Source: Candidatus Omnitrophota bacterium (lineage in GTDB: Bacteria; Omnitrophota; Gorgyraeia; Duberdicusellales; Duberdicusellaceae). Taken from it: 36,406 bases of DNA. This document shows positions 28,094 to 36,406 of the stretch, one piece after another; position 1 is the stretch's first letter, and each line of letters starts with the position of its first letter. The notes below the pieces were generated by a model. It saw only the letters and a program-made list of their open reading frames with translations, did no database searches and was not told where the DNA came from. The position numbers were made by a program, and so were the translations under genes. Location: assembly GCA_021159015.1 (NCBI GenBank), contig JAGGSQ010000067.1, forward strand, positions 1-36,406, written 5' to 3'.

Positions 28094-29248
28094 TTAGCGA
28101 AAAGCCTTGCGAATCTTTTCCCGCAAGCCTCCTGCCGAAGAAATACTTTCACCTTTGAGCTTAGCCAGTTTCTCCCAGAATTCTCTTTCTGCATTGCTGA
28201 GACGGCGGGGAACTTCAATATTAACCTTTACCAATTCGTCTCCTCTTTTTTGACTGCGGCTGTGGATATCCGGCAAACCTTTTCCTTTAAGCCGAAAAAC
28301 CGTCCCCGGCTGAGTCCCGGCAGGTATCTGCATTTCTACTTTCCCCTCTAAGGTTTCCACTTCTACTTCTCCTCCCAAAACCGCCTTAAGTACACTAATT
28401 TTAATAGTATAAAGAATGTTTACGCCGTCTCTTTCAAATAAAGGATGCCTCCTGATGCTTATCTTTACATAAAGATCTCCCTTGCCTCCTTCCGCCTCTT
28501 CTCCTTCACCCCGCAGACGCAAGGATGAACCTTCGGTGATTCCGGCAGGAATATTTACTTTGAGGGTGCGGCGGACTTTAACCACACCTCTTCCCTGACA
28601 CTGCGGGCAGGGTCTGTCTATAATCTTTCCTTCTCCGCCGCAGCGCGGGCAGGTGCTTCCCAGCCGGACAAAACCGGCTGAAGTATACACTGTCCCTGTG
28701 CCGCGGCATTGAGGGCAAATTCTCTTGCCAGAACCAGCGGCGGCCCCTCCTCCGCCACAAGAAGGGCAAAGCTGCAGACGCGAGAAGGAAATTGTTTTTT
28801 GCGTTCCCCGCAGGACTTCTTCCAGGCCTACTTCAACCTTTACCTGAAGGTCTCTGCCGCGTCTGGCCCGGCGGCGGCTGGAGCGCGATGAGCCAAAGAA
28901 ATCAAAACCAAAATCAGAAAACAAATCTTCAAAGATTGAACCAAACCCGCTCGAGCCAAAAATGTCGCTGAAATTGGCACTCCTGAATATATCTTCCGTA
29001 GAGAACTGAGAATCAATCCCGGCATGCCCGTACTGGTCATAAAGGCGGCGCTTATTTTCATCCGACAACACCGCATATGCCTCAGATATTTCCTTAAATT
29101 TCTCCTCCGCTTCTTTCTTCTTGCTCTCCGGGACCCTATCGGGATGAAATTGCATAGCTAGCTTACGATAAGCTCTTTTGATATCATCTAAAGTTGCGTT
29201 TCTGTCTAACCCTAATATCTCGTAATAATCACGCTTAGTTCCCATCAT
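28094..29248 (-). CDS. dnaJ: Chaperone protein DnaJ
   Basis: DnaJ stimulates the DnaK ATPase and delivers unfolded substrates. The J domain has RDYYEILGLDRNATLDDIKR and the HPD motif in QFHPDRVPE. A Gly/Phe linker rich in Ser follows (SDIFGSSGFGSIF). Four zinc repeats are present: CPSCGGGG, CPQCRGTG, CPRCGGEG and CPQCQGRG. The C-terminal substrate domain has the usual IPAGTQPGTVFRLKGKG. The open frame begins at 29293 inside dnaK, but the family start matches ATG ATG GGA at 29248/29245. No ideal ribosome binding site is near, so coupling with dnaK is likely. Confidence 0.95.
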   Translation of the reverse strand: MMGTKRDYYEILGLDRNATLDDIKRAYRKLAMQFHPDRVPESKKKEAEEKFKEISEAYAVLSDENKRRLYDQYGHAGIDSQFSTEDIFRSANFSDIFGSSGFGSIFEDLFSDFGFDFFGSSRSSRRRARRGRDLQVKVEVGLEEVLRGTQKTISFSRLQLCPSCGGGGAAAGSGKRICPQCRGTGTVYTSAGFVRLGSTCPRCGGEGKIIDRPCPQCQGRGVVKVRRTLKVNIPAGITEGSSLRLRGEGEEAEGGKGDLYVKISIRRHPLFERDGVNILYTIKISVLKAVLGGEVEVETLEGKVEMQIPAGTQPGTVFRLKGKGLPDIHSRSQKRGDELVKVNIEVPRRLSNAEREFWEKLAKLKGESISSAGGLREKIRKAFR

Positions 29249-29261
29249 GCTATTTAATTGT

Positions 29262-31166
29262 TTACTTGTTGCCTTCCTCCTTGAAATCGGCATCTACTAC
29301 TTCGGCATCTTTTACTTCTTCGGCTGCTTCCTTGCCTCCAGAAGCTGATGCCCCTCCCGAAGTATTAGTCGTATCAGTCGATGCTCCCTGTGCACCGCCC
29401 TGTGCCTGATTCTTAGCTGTAGCTTTATAAACTTCCTCAGCTAATTTGTGGGAAGCTTTAGCCAGTTCATCTATAGCTGCCTTAATCTTTTCTTTATCAT
29501 CCGTCTTTTTAGCATCTTTCAAGGCGTTAAGTTTTCCCTCGATATTTTTCTTCTCCTGAGCTGAGACTTTATCACCATAATCTTTAAGAGATTTCTCCGT
29601 AGTATAGATAAGATTGTCCGCCTGGTTCCTTATCTCCGCCAGTTCTTTGCGCTTTTTATCCTCTTCGGCATATTTCTCAGCATCTTTAACCATTCTTTCT
29701 ATTTCTTCCTGAGAAAGCTTGTGCGGTGCGGTAATTCTAATAGACTGCTCTTTTCCTGTACCTAAATCTTTGGCGGAGACATGCACAATGCCATTAGCGT
29801 CAATATCAAAAGTAACTTCTATTTTAGGCACGCCGCGGGGAGCGGGAGGAATCCCTACCAAATCAAACCTGCCTAATTCGGTATTATCATTAGCCATTTG
29901 ACGCTCACCCTGCAAGACTCTGATGGTCACCGCATTCTGATTGTCTTCGGCCGTGGTAAAAATCTGGGATTTCTTGGTAGGAATAGTTGTATTTCTCTCA
30001 ATTAGTTTGGTAAACACACCTCCTAAAGTCTCAATCCCCAAAGAAAGAGGCGTAACATCCAGAAGCAGCACATCTTTTACGTCACCCTTAATAATAGCCG
30101 CCTGAATGGCTGCGCCCATAGCGACGCATTCCATAGGGTCAACCCCTCTCTCAATTTTCTTCCCAATATAATCCTCTAAGGTTTTCTGAACTATTGGCAT
30201 GCGGGTAGGACCTCCTACCATTACAATGCGGTTGATATCAGAAGCCGAAAGTTTTGCATCCTGGAGAGCCCGGTTGATAGATTCTTTGGTCTTCTCGACA
30301 ATCGGCCTTACCAACTCCTCCAACTTTGCCCGGGTAATATTCATTACCAGATGTTTCGGCCCCGACTTATCCGCCGTAATAAAGGGAAGATTAATATCCG
30401 TGGTAATAGTGGAAGAAAGCTCAATCTTGGCTTTTTCCGCTGCTTCTCTCAGACGCTGCATAGCCATAGAGTCATTTCTCAAATCTATGCCGTTTTCTTT
30501 CTTGAACTCTTCAATAATATAATTCATTAATGCCTCGTCCATATCCCTGCCGCCCAGTTTGGTATCGCCGGAAGTAGACTTTACTTCAAACACACCCTGG
30601 GCCATTTCCATAATGGTAACATCCAGGGTGCCGCCGCCGAAGTCAAACACCAAAATCTTCTGTTCTTTTTCTTCTTTCCCCAGGCCATAAGCCAGACAGG
30701 CGGCGGTGGGTTCGTTGATAATACGCAACACTTTAAACCCGGCTATCTCACCGGCATCTTTAGTAGCCTGGCGCTGATTATCATTAAAATAGGCAGGACA
30801 AGTTATAACTGCTTCCTTTATCTCCTCGCCTAAATAGGCTTCGGCATCTTTCTTTATTTTCTGCAGGACAAAAGCTGAAAGCTGCTGGGGCGTAAATTCC
30901 TTGTCGAATATTTTGTATTTATAATCTTCGCCCATGCGGCGTTTGAAGCCGCTCACAGTACCTTCAGGATTAATGGAGGCCTGACGGCGGGCCGGCTCGC
31001 CTACCAGAAGCTGGCCTTCCTTAGTAAAAGCCACATAGGAAGGAAAAGCTTTGCCTCCTCCTACAGTTGTGCCTTCGGCTGAAGGAATGATTACCGGCCT
31101 GTCGCCTTCCATTACGCTACAGGCAGAATTGGAAGTCCCTAAATCAATACCTATTACTTTCGCCAT
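29262..31166 (-). CDS. dnaK: Chaperone protein DnaK (Hsp70)
   Basis: The 634-residue Hsp70 has [16 protein letters not shown] at the N-terminus, [16 protein letters not shown] and [16 protein letters not shown] in the nucleotide domain, and the [18 protein letters not shown] linker to the substrate domain. The Ala/Gly/Ser-rich tail ends in ...[16 protein letters not shown], the canonical bacterial C-terminus. AGGAGG lies just ahead of the ATG. It follows grpE by 12 bp. It works with DnaJ and GrpE in folding and, through HrcA and CIRCE upstream, belongs to the heat-shock regulon. Confidence 0.98.
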   Translation of the reverse strand: MAKVIGIDLGTSNSACSVMEGDRPVIIPSAEGTTVGGGKAFPSYVAFTKEGQLLVGEPARRQASINPEGTVSGFKRRMGEDYKYKIFDKEFTPQQLSAFVLQKIKKDAEAYLGEEIKEAVITCPAYFNDNQRQATKDAGEIAGFKVLRIINEPTAACLAYGLGKEEKEQKILVFDFGGGTLDVTIMEMAQGVFEVKSTSGDTKLGGRDMDEALMNYIIEEFKKENGIDLRNDSMAMQRLREAAEKAKIELSSTITTDINLPFITADKSGPKHLVMNITRAKLEELVRPIVEKTKESINRALQDAKLSASDINRIVMVGGPTRMPIVQKTLEDYIGKKIERGVDPMECVAMGAAIQAAIIKGDVKDVLLLDVTPLSLGIETLGGVFTKLIERNTTIPTKKSQIFTTAEDNQNAVTIRVLQGERQMANDNTELGRFDLVGIPPAPRGVPKIEVTFDIDANGIVHVSAKDLGTGKEQSIRITAPHKLSQEEIERMVKDAEKYAEEDKKRKELAEIRNQADNLIYTTEKSLKDYGDKVSAQEKKNIEGKLNALKDAKKTDDKEKIKAAIDELAKASHKLAEEVYKATAKNQAQGGAQGASTDTTNTSGGASASGGKEAAEEVKDAEVVDADFKEEGNK

Positions 31167-31178
31167 AACATCCTCCTT

Positions 31179-31832
31179 TTAATCAGTACTTGTATCTGTT
31201 TCTTGAGATTTATCTGTTACTATTTCCTCCTTTTTGTTTTCTTCCTGTTCCTTCTGCGCAGAGTCGCCCTCCTCCCTGAGCGGCCGCCGGCTCACTTTTA
31301 CTTTGGCCGGCCGCAAGACTTTCCCTTCATAAACATAACCTTCCTGAAGCACCTCCAGAACCACATTTTCTTCACAATCATCTCTTTCCTCAAAACCCAT
31401 AACTTCATGCTGAAAGGGGTCAAATCTTTTCCCTTTTGCCTCGATTGGCTCCACATTTTCTTTCTCCAGGATGTTCTGCATGCGTTTCTCAATCATCTCA
31501 ATTCCTTTGCGGTGCTCAGTATCAATATTTACCAGAGAAGCAAAAGCCATTTTTATTTCGTCATAAAGACTCACCAGTTCCCTCAAGAGACGAAAGTTGC
31601 TAAACTTTAGAAGCTCTTCCTTCTGTTTCTGCCAGAGTTTTTTGGCATTTTCATATTCAGCATAGAGGCGCACATATTTTTCCCACACTTTTTTCTTCTC
31701 TTCCGCTTCTTTTTTCAACTCCTGATACTCCTTTTCATCCAGTCTAATTTCTTTAGACTCCTTCTGATTCTGATGCGCCTCTTTTTTCCGGCCCGTTATT
31801 TGCTCTTTCTCTTTCTTTTTCTCTTCTGACAT
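31179..31832 (-). CDS. grpE: Nucleotide exchange factor GrpE
   Basis: GrpE releases ADP from DnaK. The 217-residue protein has a long charged N-terminal coiled coil (to about residue 75), the core YAEYENAKKLWQKQKEEL and LRELVSLYDEI, and the beta domain PFQHEVMGFEE...EEVLQEGYVYEGKVLRPAKV with VKVSR. Unlike many GrpEs it has a trailing Lys/Glu tail of about 30 residues. It sits between hrcA (15 bp) and dnaK (12 bp). Confidence 0.93.
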   Translation of the reverse strand: MSEEKKKEKEQITGRKKEAHQNQKESKEIRLDEKEYQELKKEAEEKKKVWEKYVRLYAEYENAKKLWQKQKEELLKFSNFRLLRELVSLYDEIKMAFASLVNIDTEHRKGIEMIEKRMQNILEKENVEPIEAKGKRFDPFQHEVMGFEERDDCEENVVLEVLQEGYVYEGKVLRPAKVKVSRRPLREEGDSAQKEQEENKKEEIVTDKSQETDTSTD

Positions 31833-31847
31833 TCCTCACCGGCCTCC

Positions 31848-32603
31848 TTAAGTTAATATTTCCTTCTCCAAATAATTCTTCAAAGCCCGCAAGCGAGAAA
31901 GTGTCAGAGAATAATTCATTCTTATCGGCCCCAGCGTGCCCAAAAGAATTCTTTTATCTGTTTCCACATTCAAAGAAGAAATTATTAAAGAACAGTTACT
32001 TATCTCCTGCAGCGATATTTCATCGCCAATCAATACCTTCAAATCTTCGTCTTCTGCCAGGAAGTTTTCCTCTAAAAAATGAGCAAAAGAAGAAGTCTTT
32101 TCTTCCAAAAGGTCAAAAATCTGCTTTATGCTTTTTAGATCGGAGAAATCTGGCTGCTGCAGGATATAACTAGTACCCCAGAAAAATATTTTGTCCTCCT
32201 CCTCAGCGATTTTAGCCAGACCAGCATAATGAGTAAGACGAGAAACCAGGCGCGAGATATCTTCCAGGAGTAAGTTCAAATTACGCCGACGAATATCCTC
32301 TTTGAGAGTGGCAAAATAGCTGTAATAATCTTCCTCCTCTTCCTTTTTCTCCATAAGAAAATCAACATAGTAGCGAAAACCGCGCGGGGTAGGAATACGA
32401 CCGGAAGAAGTATAAGGATGAACCAATAAACCTTCCTTCCCCAGCTCCGCCATAATATTTCTAATGGTGGCCGAGGAAGCAGGGAGTTGATATTTACGGC
32501 AGAGGTATTCCGAACTTATGGGACGGCATTCCTCAATATATGATTCTACCACTCGCCTCAAAACTGCGTCTTTTCTTTCTTTACTATGAATTCTCCACAC
32601 CAT
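31848..32603 (-). CDS. hrcA: Heat-inducible repressor HrcA, short form
   Basis: HrcA binds CIRCE elements to repress chaperone genes. The N-terminal winged-helix domain is complete: VVESYIEECRPISSEYLCRK, SSATIRNIMAELGKEGLL and SSGRIPTPRGFRYYVDFL. The C-terminus keeps IGDEISLQEISNCSLI and LGPIRMNYS, the GAF-like end of the family. At 251 residues it is about 90 short of the usual 340, the missing part lying around the inserted dimerisation domain (between LTHYAGLAK and the KSIKQIFDLLEEK region). The frame is open and shows no lesion. It is autoregulated, because its promoter overlaps a CIRCE. Confidence 0.9.
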   Translation of the reverse strand: MVWRIHSKERKDAVLRRVVESYIEECRPISSEYLCRKYQLPASSATIRNIMAELGKEGLLVHPYTSSGRIPTPRGFRYYVDFLMEKKEEEEDYYSYFATLKEDIRRRNLNLLLEDISRLVSRLTHYAGLAKIAEEEDKIFFWGTSYILQQPDFSDLKSIKQIFDLLEEKTSSFAHFLEENFLAEDEDLKVLIGDEISLQEISNCSLIISSLNVETDKRILLGTLGPIRMNYSLTLSRLRALKNYLEKEILT

Positions 32604-32615
32604 TTTTCTTCCCTT

Positions 32616-32642
32616 TTAGCAAACCAGTAAATAGAGTGCTAA
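32616..32642. promoter_or_regulatory. CIRCE operator of the hrcA-grpE-dnaK-dnaJ operon
   Basis: TTAGCAAAC-N9-GAGTGCTAA matches the CIRCE inverted repeat (TTAGCACTC-N9-GAGTGCTAA). One arm is perfect and the other has two to three changes. It starts at the -10 box and precedes the hrcA start by 13 bp. Confidence 0.88.
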
Positions 32643-32669
32643 TTATATAACTTCAGCTTATTTTGTCAA
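32642..32669 (-). promoter_or_regulatory. Sigma-70 promoter of the chaperone operon
   Basis: On the minus strand TTGACA (32669-32664), 16 bases and TATAAT (32647-32642) match the consensus exactly. The -35 lies within the last codons of the HPF-type gene (stop at 32658), and the CIRCE begins one base into the -10, so HrcA would block polymerase. Confidence 0.85.
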
Positions 32670-32996
32670 GAAAGTTCTCTTTTTATCTAAGTGCCTCTCC
32701 AACATATGCTTATATTTATCTATTTGCTTAACCAGAGCGGCAAAAGCTCCATTGAAAGCCTTAGCCAGGTTTTTGTTCTCCTCCTCTACCTTAATCGTCT
32801 TGTGAGGTAAAAAAAGTTTAAGGGAAACTGAAAACAACTCTTTATGGGGATTTTTCTCCCCGCTGATAATCAGATGTAAAGCCTCATCTTTCTTAAGCAT
32901 ACGCACACGGCGCTTAACCTTCGAAATGTCTTTTTCTAAAATATCCTGCAAAACTTTAGTAGAAGCTATGTTTTTAAGAGAAATATCAATGCGCAT
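32658..32996 (-). CDS. Ribosome hibernation factor-like protein (HPF/RaiA family)
   Basis: The 112-residue protein has the S30EA/HPF layout. It begins MRIDISLKNIASTKVLQD with a beta-alpha start, then SKVKRRVRMLKKDEALHLII, SVSLKLFLPHKTIKVEEENK and AALVKQIDKYKHMLERH. It is short-form (no C-terminal dimerisation domain). Such proteins bind the 30S decoding site and silence ribosomes under stress. It sits between clpB (14 bp upstream) and hrcA, so it is probably co-transcribed with clpB as a heat-shock gene. Sequence resemblance is moderate. Confidence 0.75.
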   Translation of the reverse strand: MRIDISLKNIASTKVLQDILEKDISKVKRRVRMLKKDEALHLIISGEKNPHKELFSVSLKLFLPHKTIKVEEENKNLAKAFNGAFAALVKQIDKYKHMLERHLDKKRTFLTK

Positions 32997-33010
32997 TATG
33001 TCTCCTTTCT

Positions 33011-35578
33011 TTAATGAGTCTCAAATACAACCTCCCCATCTTTAAGTTTGGCTTTTACTTCTGCCGGCGGCATAATTTTCCCTGCCAGCATCTGGCGGCT
33101 TAAGCTGTCTACCAGATATTTATTAATTACCCGCTTTAAGGGACGGGCACCATAATCAGGACTATACCCTTTAGCAGCCAGGAAATGACGCAGGCCTGAA
33201 TCTATCTCTAAATCTATGTTGCGCTGTGCAAGGCGTCTTTTGACTTTCGCCACTTGAATATCCACTATTCTTTCAATCACTTCCTTACCTAACTTGTTAA
33301 ATATGATTATTTCATCCAAACGGTTAAGAAACTCCGGCCGAAAATGCTGGCAAAGCAACTCTAATATTTTATTTCTTATTTCTTCTTTGCGCAAGGAATC
33401 TTGTTGAAAATATTGACTGCCCAAATTAGAAGTCATAATAATTAAGGTATTTCTAAAGTTAACTACTCTGCCTTGAGAATCAGTAAGCCTTCCCTCATCC
33501 AGAACCTGCAGGAGCAGGTTGAATACTTCAGGATGCGCCTTTTCTATCTCATCCAGAAGCACTACCGCATAAGGCCTTCTTCTTACTGCCTCTGTTAACT
33601 GTCCGCCTTCTTCATAGCCAACATAACCAGGAGGTGCGCCAATGAGGCGGGAAGTAGAAAACTTCTCCATATATTCAGACATATCTATACGTACAATCGC
33701 CTGCTCGTCGTTAAACAAAAACCAAGCCAAAGCCTTAGCTAACTCAGTTTTTCCTACTCCTGTGGGGCCCAGAAATAAAAATGAACCTAAAGGCTTGTTG
33801 GGATCAGAAAGCCCGGCCCGACTGCGCCGAATGCAGTCAGCAATCAGGCCTACTGCTTCATCTTGCCCTACTACTCTGGTTTTAATCTCTTCCTCCATAC
33901 GCAAGAGTTTTTGCATTTCCTCTTCCATAAGTTTAGCTACCGGAATACCGGTCCATTTGGAAACAATCTCAGCAATATCTTCCTCATCGACTTCTTCCTT
34001 AAGCATCATATGGTTATGTTTTTGATATTGCTGCAGTTTGTTCTGGTATTCCTCCAGTTCTTTCTGCAGGCGGGGAATTTCTCCGTAGGTAATCTCTGCT
34101 ACCCTGTCCAGGCTTGCCTGACGCTGAAAATTCCGGGCTTGTGTCTTTAAAGATTCTATTTTCTCTTTTATTCTTCTTATGTTTTCTATTACCTCTTTTT
34201 CTTCCTGCCAGCGCTGTGTTATAGCCTCAAGTTCTTTCTTCAATTTGTTTATCTCTTCTTCCAGCTTCTGGCGCCTCTTTTTTGCTTCTTCATCCTTTTC
34301 TTTAGCTAAAGCCTGACGCTGTATCTCCAGCTGTAAAATTTCCCTTTCCCGCCGGTCTATTTCTTCCGGCTTGGAGTCTATCTCAATACGCAGACGGCTG
34401 GCGGCCTCGTCAATTAAATCAATAGCCTTATCGGGAAGAAATCTTCCGGAAATATAGCGGTCAGATAAAACCGCGGCAGCAATTAAAGCCGCGTCTTTAA
34501 TTCTCACGCCATGATGAACCTCGTACTTTTCTTTCAGGCCCCTCAAAATAGCAATAGTCTGTTCAACCGTAGGAGGAGAAATAAATACCGGCTGAAAACG
34601 TCTCTCTAAAGCGGCGTCTTTTTCTATATACTTGCGGTATTCATCTAAAGTAGTTGCGCCAATACAACGCAGGAGCCCTCTGGCTAAAGCGGGTTTAAGC
34701 ATATTAGAGGCATCAATTGCGCCTTCGGCCGAGCCCGCCCCTACCAACGTATGCAGCTCATCGATAAAAAGAATTATTTCCCCTTCTCTGGCCTCTATTT
34801 CTTTCAAAATAGCTTTCATTCTTTCTTCGAATTCTCCCCGGAACTTTGCCCCCGCCAGCATACTGGCTAAATCCAGAGCAATAATCTTTTTCTCTTTTAA
34901 GCCTTCCGGCACATCCCCTCCGGCGATGCGCTGAGCCAGGCCTTCTACGATTGCTGTTTTCCCTACTCCCGGCTCACCGATAAGCACAGGATTATTTTTC
35001 GTGCGGCGGGAAAGGACCTGAATCACCCTTCTTACTTCCTCATCCCTGCCGATTACTGGATCAAGCCTGTTTCTCCTGGCCAGAGCCGTAAGGTCACGCC
35101 CGTATTTCTCCAGAGCCTTATATTTTTCTTCTGCTTCGGCAGAATCAACGCGGTAACTTCCTCTTAATTCCCTAATTACTCTTTTTAAGTCCTGGCTGTT
35201 TATGCCGCGGCGGGAAAAATATCCTTTTAAAAACTCATCTTCAGCTAGCGCCAGCAAGATGTGTTCGGCAGCGACAAAATCATCTTTAAATTCTTTAGCA
35301 AAATCAAAAGCCCGCTGCAGCACTTTATTAAGACGGTTTGATGCATACAGTTGGCTGTTTTCTACCACTGGCTGCTCCTTGAGCTTCTCCTCTGTTTCTT
35401 TCTTAAGCTGGGCTATATTAATCCCCAGCTTGCTCAAGGCATCTTTAACTATTTCCTCCTCTAAAATTACGGAAACTAAATGCTCCGGCAGAAGCTGCTG
35501 GTGCTGCTTCTCACCAGCCACTATGCCGGCCTGGTTAAGTATCTCCTGAGCTCTATGGGTAAATTTGTGATAATTCAT
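33011..35578 (-). CDS. clpB: Disaggregase ClpB (Hsp100)
   Basis: ClpB pulls proteins out of aggregates together with DnaK. The 855-residue protein has two Clp N repeats (1-145), NBD1 with Walker [11 protein letters not shown] at 201-210 and [19 protein letters not shown], a ClpB middle coiled coil (about 400-525), and NBD2 with [17 protein letters not shown] and [20 protein letters not shown]. The arginine-finger and sensor region [14 protein letters not shown] is present. Full length and full ClpB coiled coil distinguish it from ClpA/C. A CIRCE half-site precedes it and AGAGGGA serves as its ribosome binding site. Confidence 0.97.
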   Translation of the reverse strand: MNYHKFTHRAQEILNQAGIVAGEKQHQQLLPEHLVSVILEEEIVKDALSKLGINIAQLKKETEEKLKEQPVVENSQLYASNRLNKVLQRAFDFAKEFKDDFVAAEHILLALAEDEFLKGYFSRRGINSQDLKRVIRELRGSYRVDSAEAEEKYKALEKYGRDLTALARRNRLDPVIGRDEEVRRVIQVLSRRTKNNPVLIGEPGVGKTAIVEGLAQRIAGGDVPEGLKEKKIIALDLASMLAGAKFRGEFEERMKAILKEIEAREGEIILFIDELHTLVGAGSAEGAIDASNMLKPALARGLLRCIGATTLDEYRKYIEKDAALERRFQPVFISPPTVEQTIAILRGLKEKYEVHHGVRIKDAALIAAAVLSDRYISGRFLPDKAIDLIDEAASRLRIEIDSKPEEIDRREREILQLEIQRQALAKEKDEEAKKRRQKLEEEINKLKKELEAITQRWQEEKEVIENIRRIKEKIESLKTQARNFQRQASLDRVAEITYGEIPRLQKELEEYQNKLQQYQKHNHMMLKEEVDEEDIAEIVSKWTGIPVAKLMEEEMQKLLRMEEEIKTRVVGQDEAVGLIADCIRRSRAGLSDPNKPLGSFLFLGPTGVGKTELAKALAWFLFNDEQAIVRIDMSEYMEKFSTSRLIGAPPGYVGYEEGGQLTEAVRRRPYAVVLLDEIEKAHPEVFNLLLQVLDEGRLTDSQGRVVNFRNTLIIMTSNLGSQYFQQDSLRKEEIRNKILELLCQHFRPEFLNRLDEIIIFNKLGKEVIERIVDIQVAKVKRRLAQRNIDLEIDSGLRHFLAAKGYSPDYGARPLKRVINKYLVDSLSRQMLAGKIMPPAEVKAKLKDGEVVFETH

Positions 35579-35602
35579 TTTCCCTCTTTAAAAATCCCCC
35601 TC

Positions 35603-35611
35603 GAGTGCTAA
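35603..35611. promoter_or_regulatory. CIRCE half-site ahead of clpB
   Basis: GAGTGCTAA is an exact CIRCE half. The opposite arm (35585-35593) does not match, but the flank GCGGATTTAGCACTC is shared with the CIRCE before hsp20. It may be a weakened HrcA site. Confidence 0.4.
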
Positions 35612-35629
35612 ATCCGCCCCCTTACTTTT

Positions 35630-36070
35630 TTATGCCACATCAATTTTGATCTCCTCTCCCTTGTCCTCTTCTTTTTTAGGAAGAGTAATCTTTAAAACTC
35701 CATTCTTATAAACTGCTTTTACCTTAGAAGATTCAACTCTGGCCGGCAGAAGCACTTCCCGATAGAAACTACCACGGGTGCGCTCTAAGCGGTAATAATT
35801 TTTCTTTTTCTCTTCTTTTTTCTCATCCTTTTTGGCGGAAATAGTAAGTGTATCCCCTTTAAGATTAAGATGAACGTCCTTCTGCTCGAATCCCGGCAAA
35901 TCAGCTTCAACATAAACATTAGTCTCATCTTCAGAGACATCTACTAAAGGAGCAAAAATATCACTAGCAGCTTTGCGCAGAGGCGAGAAGTCAAACAGTC
36001 TGTCAATCTCATTATGCAGCTCCTCTAAAGCCTTCCAGGGGTCATCTCTTCTGAATTTCATAAGGGCCAT
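35630..36070 (-). CDS. hsp20: Small heat shock protein Hsp20
   Basis: A small ATP-independent holdase of the alpha-crystallin family. The product (146 aa) has the N-terminal DPWKALEELHNEIDRLFDF, the crystallin domain DVSEDETNVYVEADLPGFEQ through TRGSFYREVLLP, and the closing YKNGVLKITLPKKEED, which holds the conserved G-x-L and an I-x-[L/V]-like tail (IKID). I chose ATG 36070 because AAGGAGGTGAT, a near-perfect anti-SD match, sits eight bases upstream; the open frame extends to a GTG at 36079. A CIRCE lies 36 bases upstream of the start. It precedes clpB by 51 bp. Confidence 0.94.
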   Translation of the reverse strand: MALMKFRRDDPWKALEELHNEIDRLFDFSPLRKAASDIFAPLVDVSEDETNVYVEADLPGFEQKDVHLNLKGDTLTISAKKDEKKEEKKKNYYRLERTRGSFYREVLLPARVESSKVKAVYKNGVLKITLPKKEEDKGEEIKIDVA

Positions 36071-36105
36071 AACCATCACCTCCTTCTTTTAAATTGGCTG
36101 CGGAT

Positions 36106-36132
36106 TTAGCACTCTGGGAGTAAGACTGCTAA
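36106..36132. promoter_or_regulatory. CIRCE operator ahead of hsp20
   Basis: TTAGCACTC-N9-GACTGCTAA differs from the full CIRCE by one base in the right arm. It lies between the HspR-like gene and hsp20 and should place hsp20 (and perhaps clpB and the HPF gene) under HrcA. I could not identify matching -35/-10 boxes. Confidence 0.85.
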
Positions 36133-36150
36133 AAAAACAGCAAAAAAATT

Positions 36151-36406
36151 TTAAAAACCTTCTATTTCCATAATAAACTTAACTCCTTTAATATTTATTC
36201 CTTCTTTCTTCATTAAGATATTTACAAACTCAATCTTCTTAATATCCTCCAGAGAAAAAAGCATCTTTTTTCTTCCCACCTTGCGCGGCTTAACTATACC
36301 CTCTTTGAGAAAAGAGCGCAATTTCCAATATTGCAAATGAGCCATCTTGCAGACAATCTCAATAGGAAAAAGCGGCTCGTCTTCATCAATGTTGATATCT
36401 ATCTCC
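36151..36406 (-). CDS. hspR: MerR-family regulator, HspR-like, 5' end cut by window edge
   Basis: The frame is open from the right edge: ...NIDEDEPLFPIEIVCKMAHL followed by QYWKLRSFLKEGIV and KVGRKKMLFSLEDIKKIEF. 'EPLFPIEIVCKM' with the helix-turn-helix and 'GINIKGVKFIME' fits HspR-type MerR proteins, which repress chaperone genes. The open frame would begin outside the window; ATG 36345 is internal to the helix-turn-helix and not a real start. HspR usually binds HAIR palindromes; none (CTTGAGT-N7-ACTCAAG) is visible nearby, and the adjacent hsp20 carries a CIRCE instead. The call is moderate. Confidence 0.7.
   Translation of the reverse strand, partial: EIDINIDEDEPLFPIEIVCKMAHLQYWKLRSFLKEGIVKPRKVGRKKMLFSLEDIKKIEFVNILMKKEGINIKGVKFIMEIEGF

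Noticed and set aside
36080-36150. HAIR operator for the HspR-like protein
   Set aside because: No CTTGAGT-N7-ACTCAAG pattern is present; the symmetric site here is a CIRCE.

Overview
The window is a 36.4 kb piece of a bacterial chromosome with essentially every gene on the minus strand. The gene complement is that of a Gram-negative-type, free-living bacterium: HrcA/CIRCE-controlled chaperones, a SecG/Opp export and uptake block, type II fatty-acid synthesis through AccD, and Shine-Dalgarno starts. Long operons with 1-26 bp spacings or overlaps, the paired GalT-like genes, FmdB and DUF1015 next to dnaJ/accD, and a defence island full of GIY-YIG and palindromic insertions would suit an uncultivated lineage such as Omnitrophota. 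That assignment is an impression, not a result.

Layout, read in the direction of transcription (right to left). (1) 36.4-32.6 kb, stress block: an HspR-like MerR regulator cut by the window edge, hsp20 behind a near-perfect CIRCE, clpB behind a CIRCE half-site, and an HPF/RaiA-type ribosome-associated protein. (2) 32.6-25.7 kb: a sigma-70 promoter overlapping a CIRCE drives hrcA-grpE-dnaK-dnaJ, followed without an obvious break by a FmdB zinc ribbon, a DUF1015 protein and accD. HrcA is unusually short. (3) 25.6-12.9 kb: from a clear promoter at 25641-25668 runs a long colinear block of two tandem GalT-family genes (the second lacks the nucleophilic His), a DUF4139/MuiA-like secreted protein, gap-pgk-tpiA-secG, a five-gene oligopeptide/nickel-type ABC importer (A-B-C-D-F) and a NUDIX hydrolase. 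(4) 12.9-12.6 kb: a noncoding boundary with two exactly tandem 35-bp hairpin repeats. (5) 12.6-0 kb: a defence island with a SNF2-family helicase carrying a DUF3883 C-terminus, an AbiEi/AbiEii-type toxin-antitoxin pair, a DUF1156 DNA methyltransferase, a DUF499 ATPase, a SIR2-like protein, a DUF2971 remnant and an unidentified partial gene.

The most interesting part is the island. The helicase/methyltransferase/DUF499 trio looks like a DISARM-like restriction or modification system, and almost every gene in it carries a lesion: one extra A in the helicase, one missing base in the AbiEii toxin, a lone in-frame TAG in the DUF499 ATPase, and an internal deletion in DUF2971. The methyltransferase is open but has swallowed, in frame, a complete GIY-YIG nuclease domain bounded by imperfect inverted repeats; it holds two further palindrome-like insertions of related sequence. 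None of the 13-36 kb housekeeping genes shows such damage. The island therefore looks like a decaying (or phase-switched) defence locus invaded by a small GIY-YIG cassette, though consensus or assembly errors at the single-base lesions must be excluded first.
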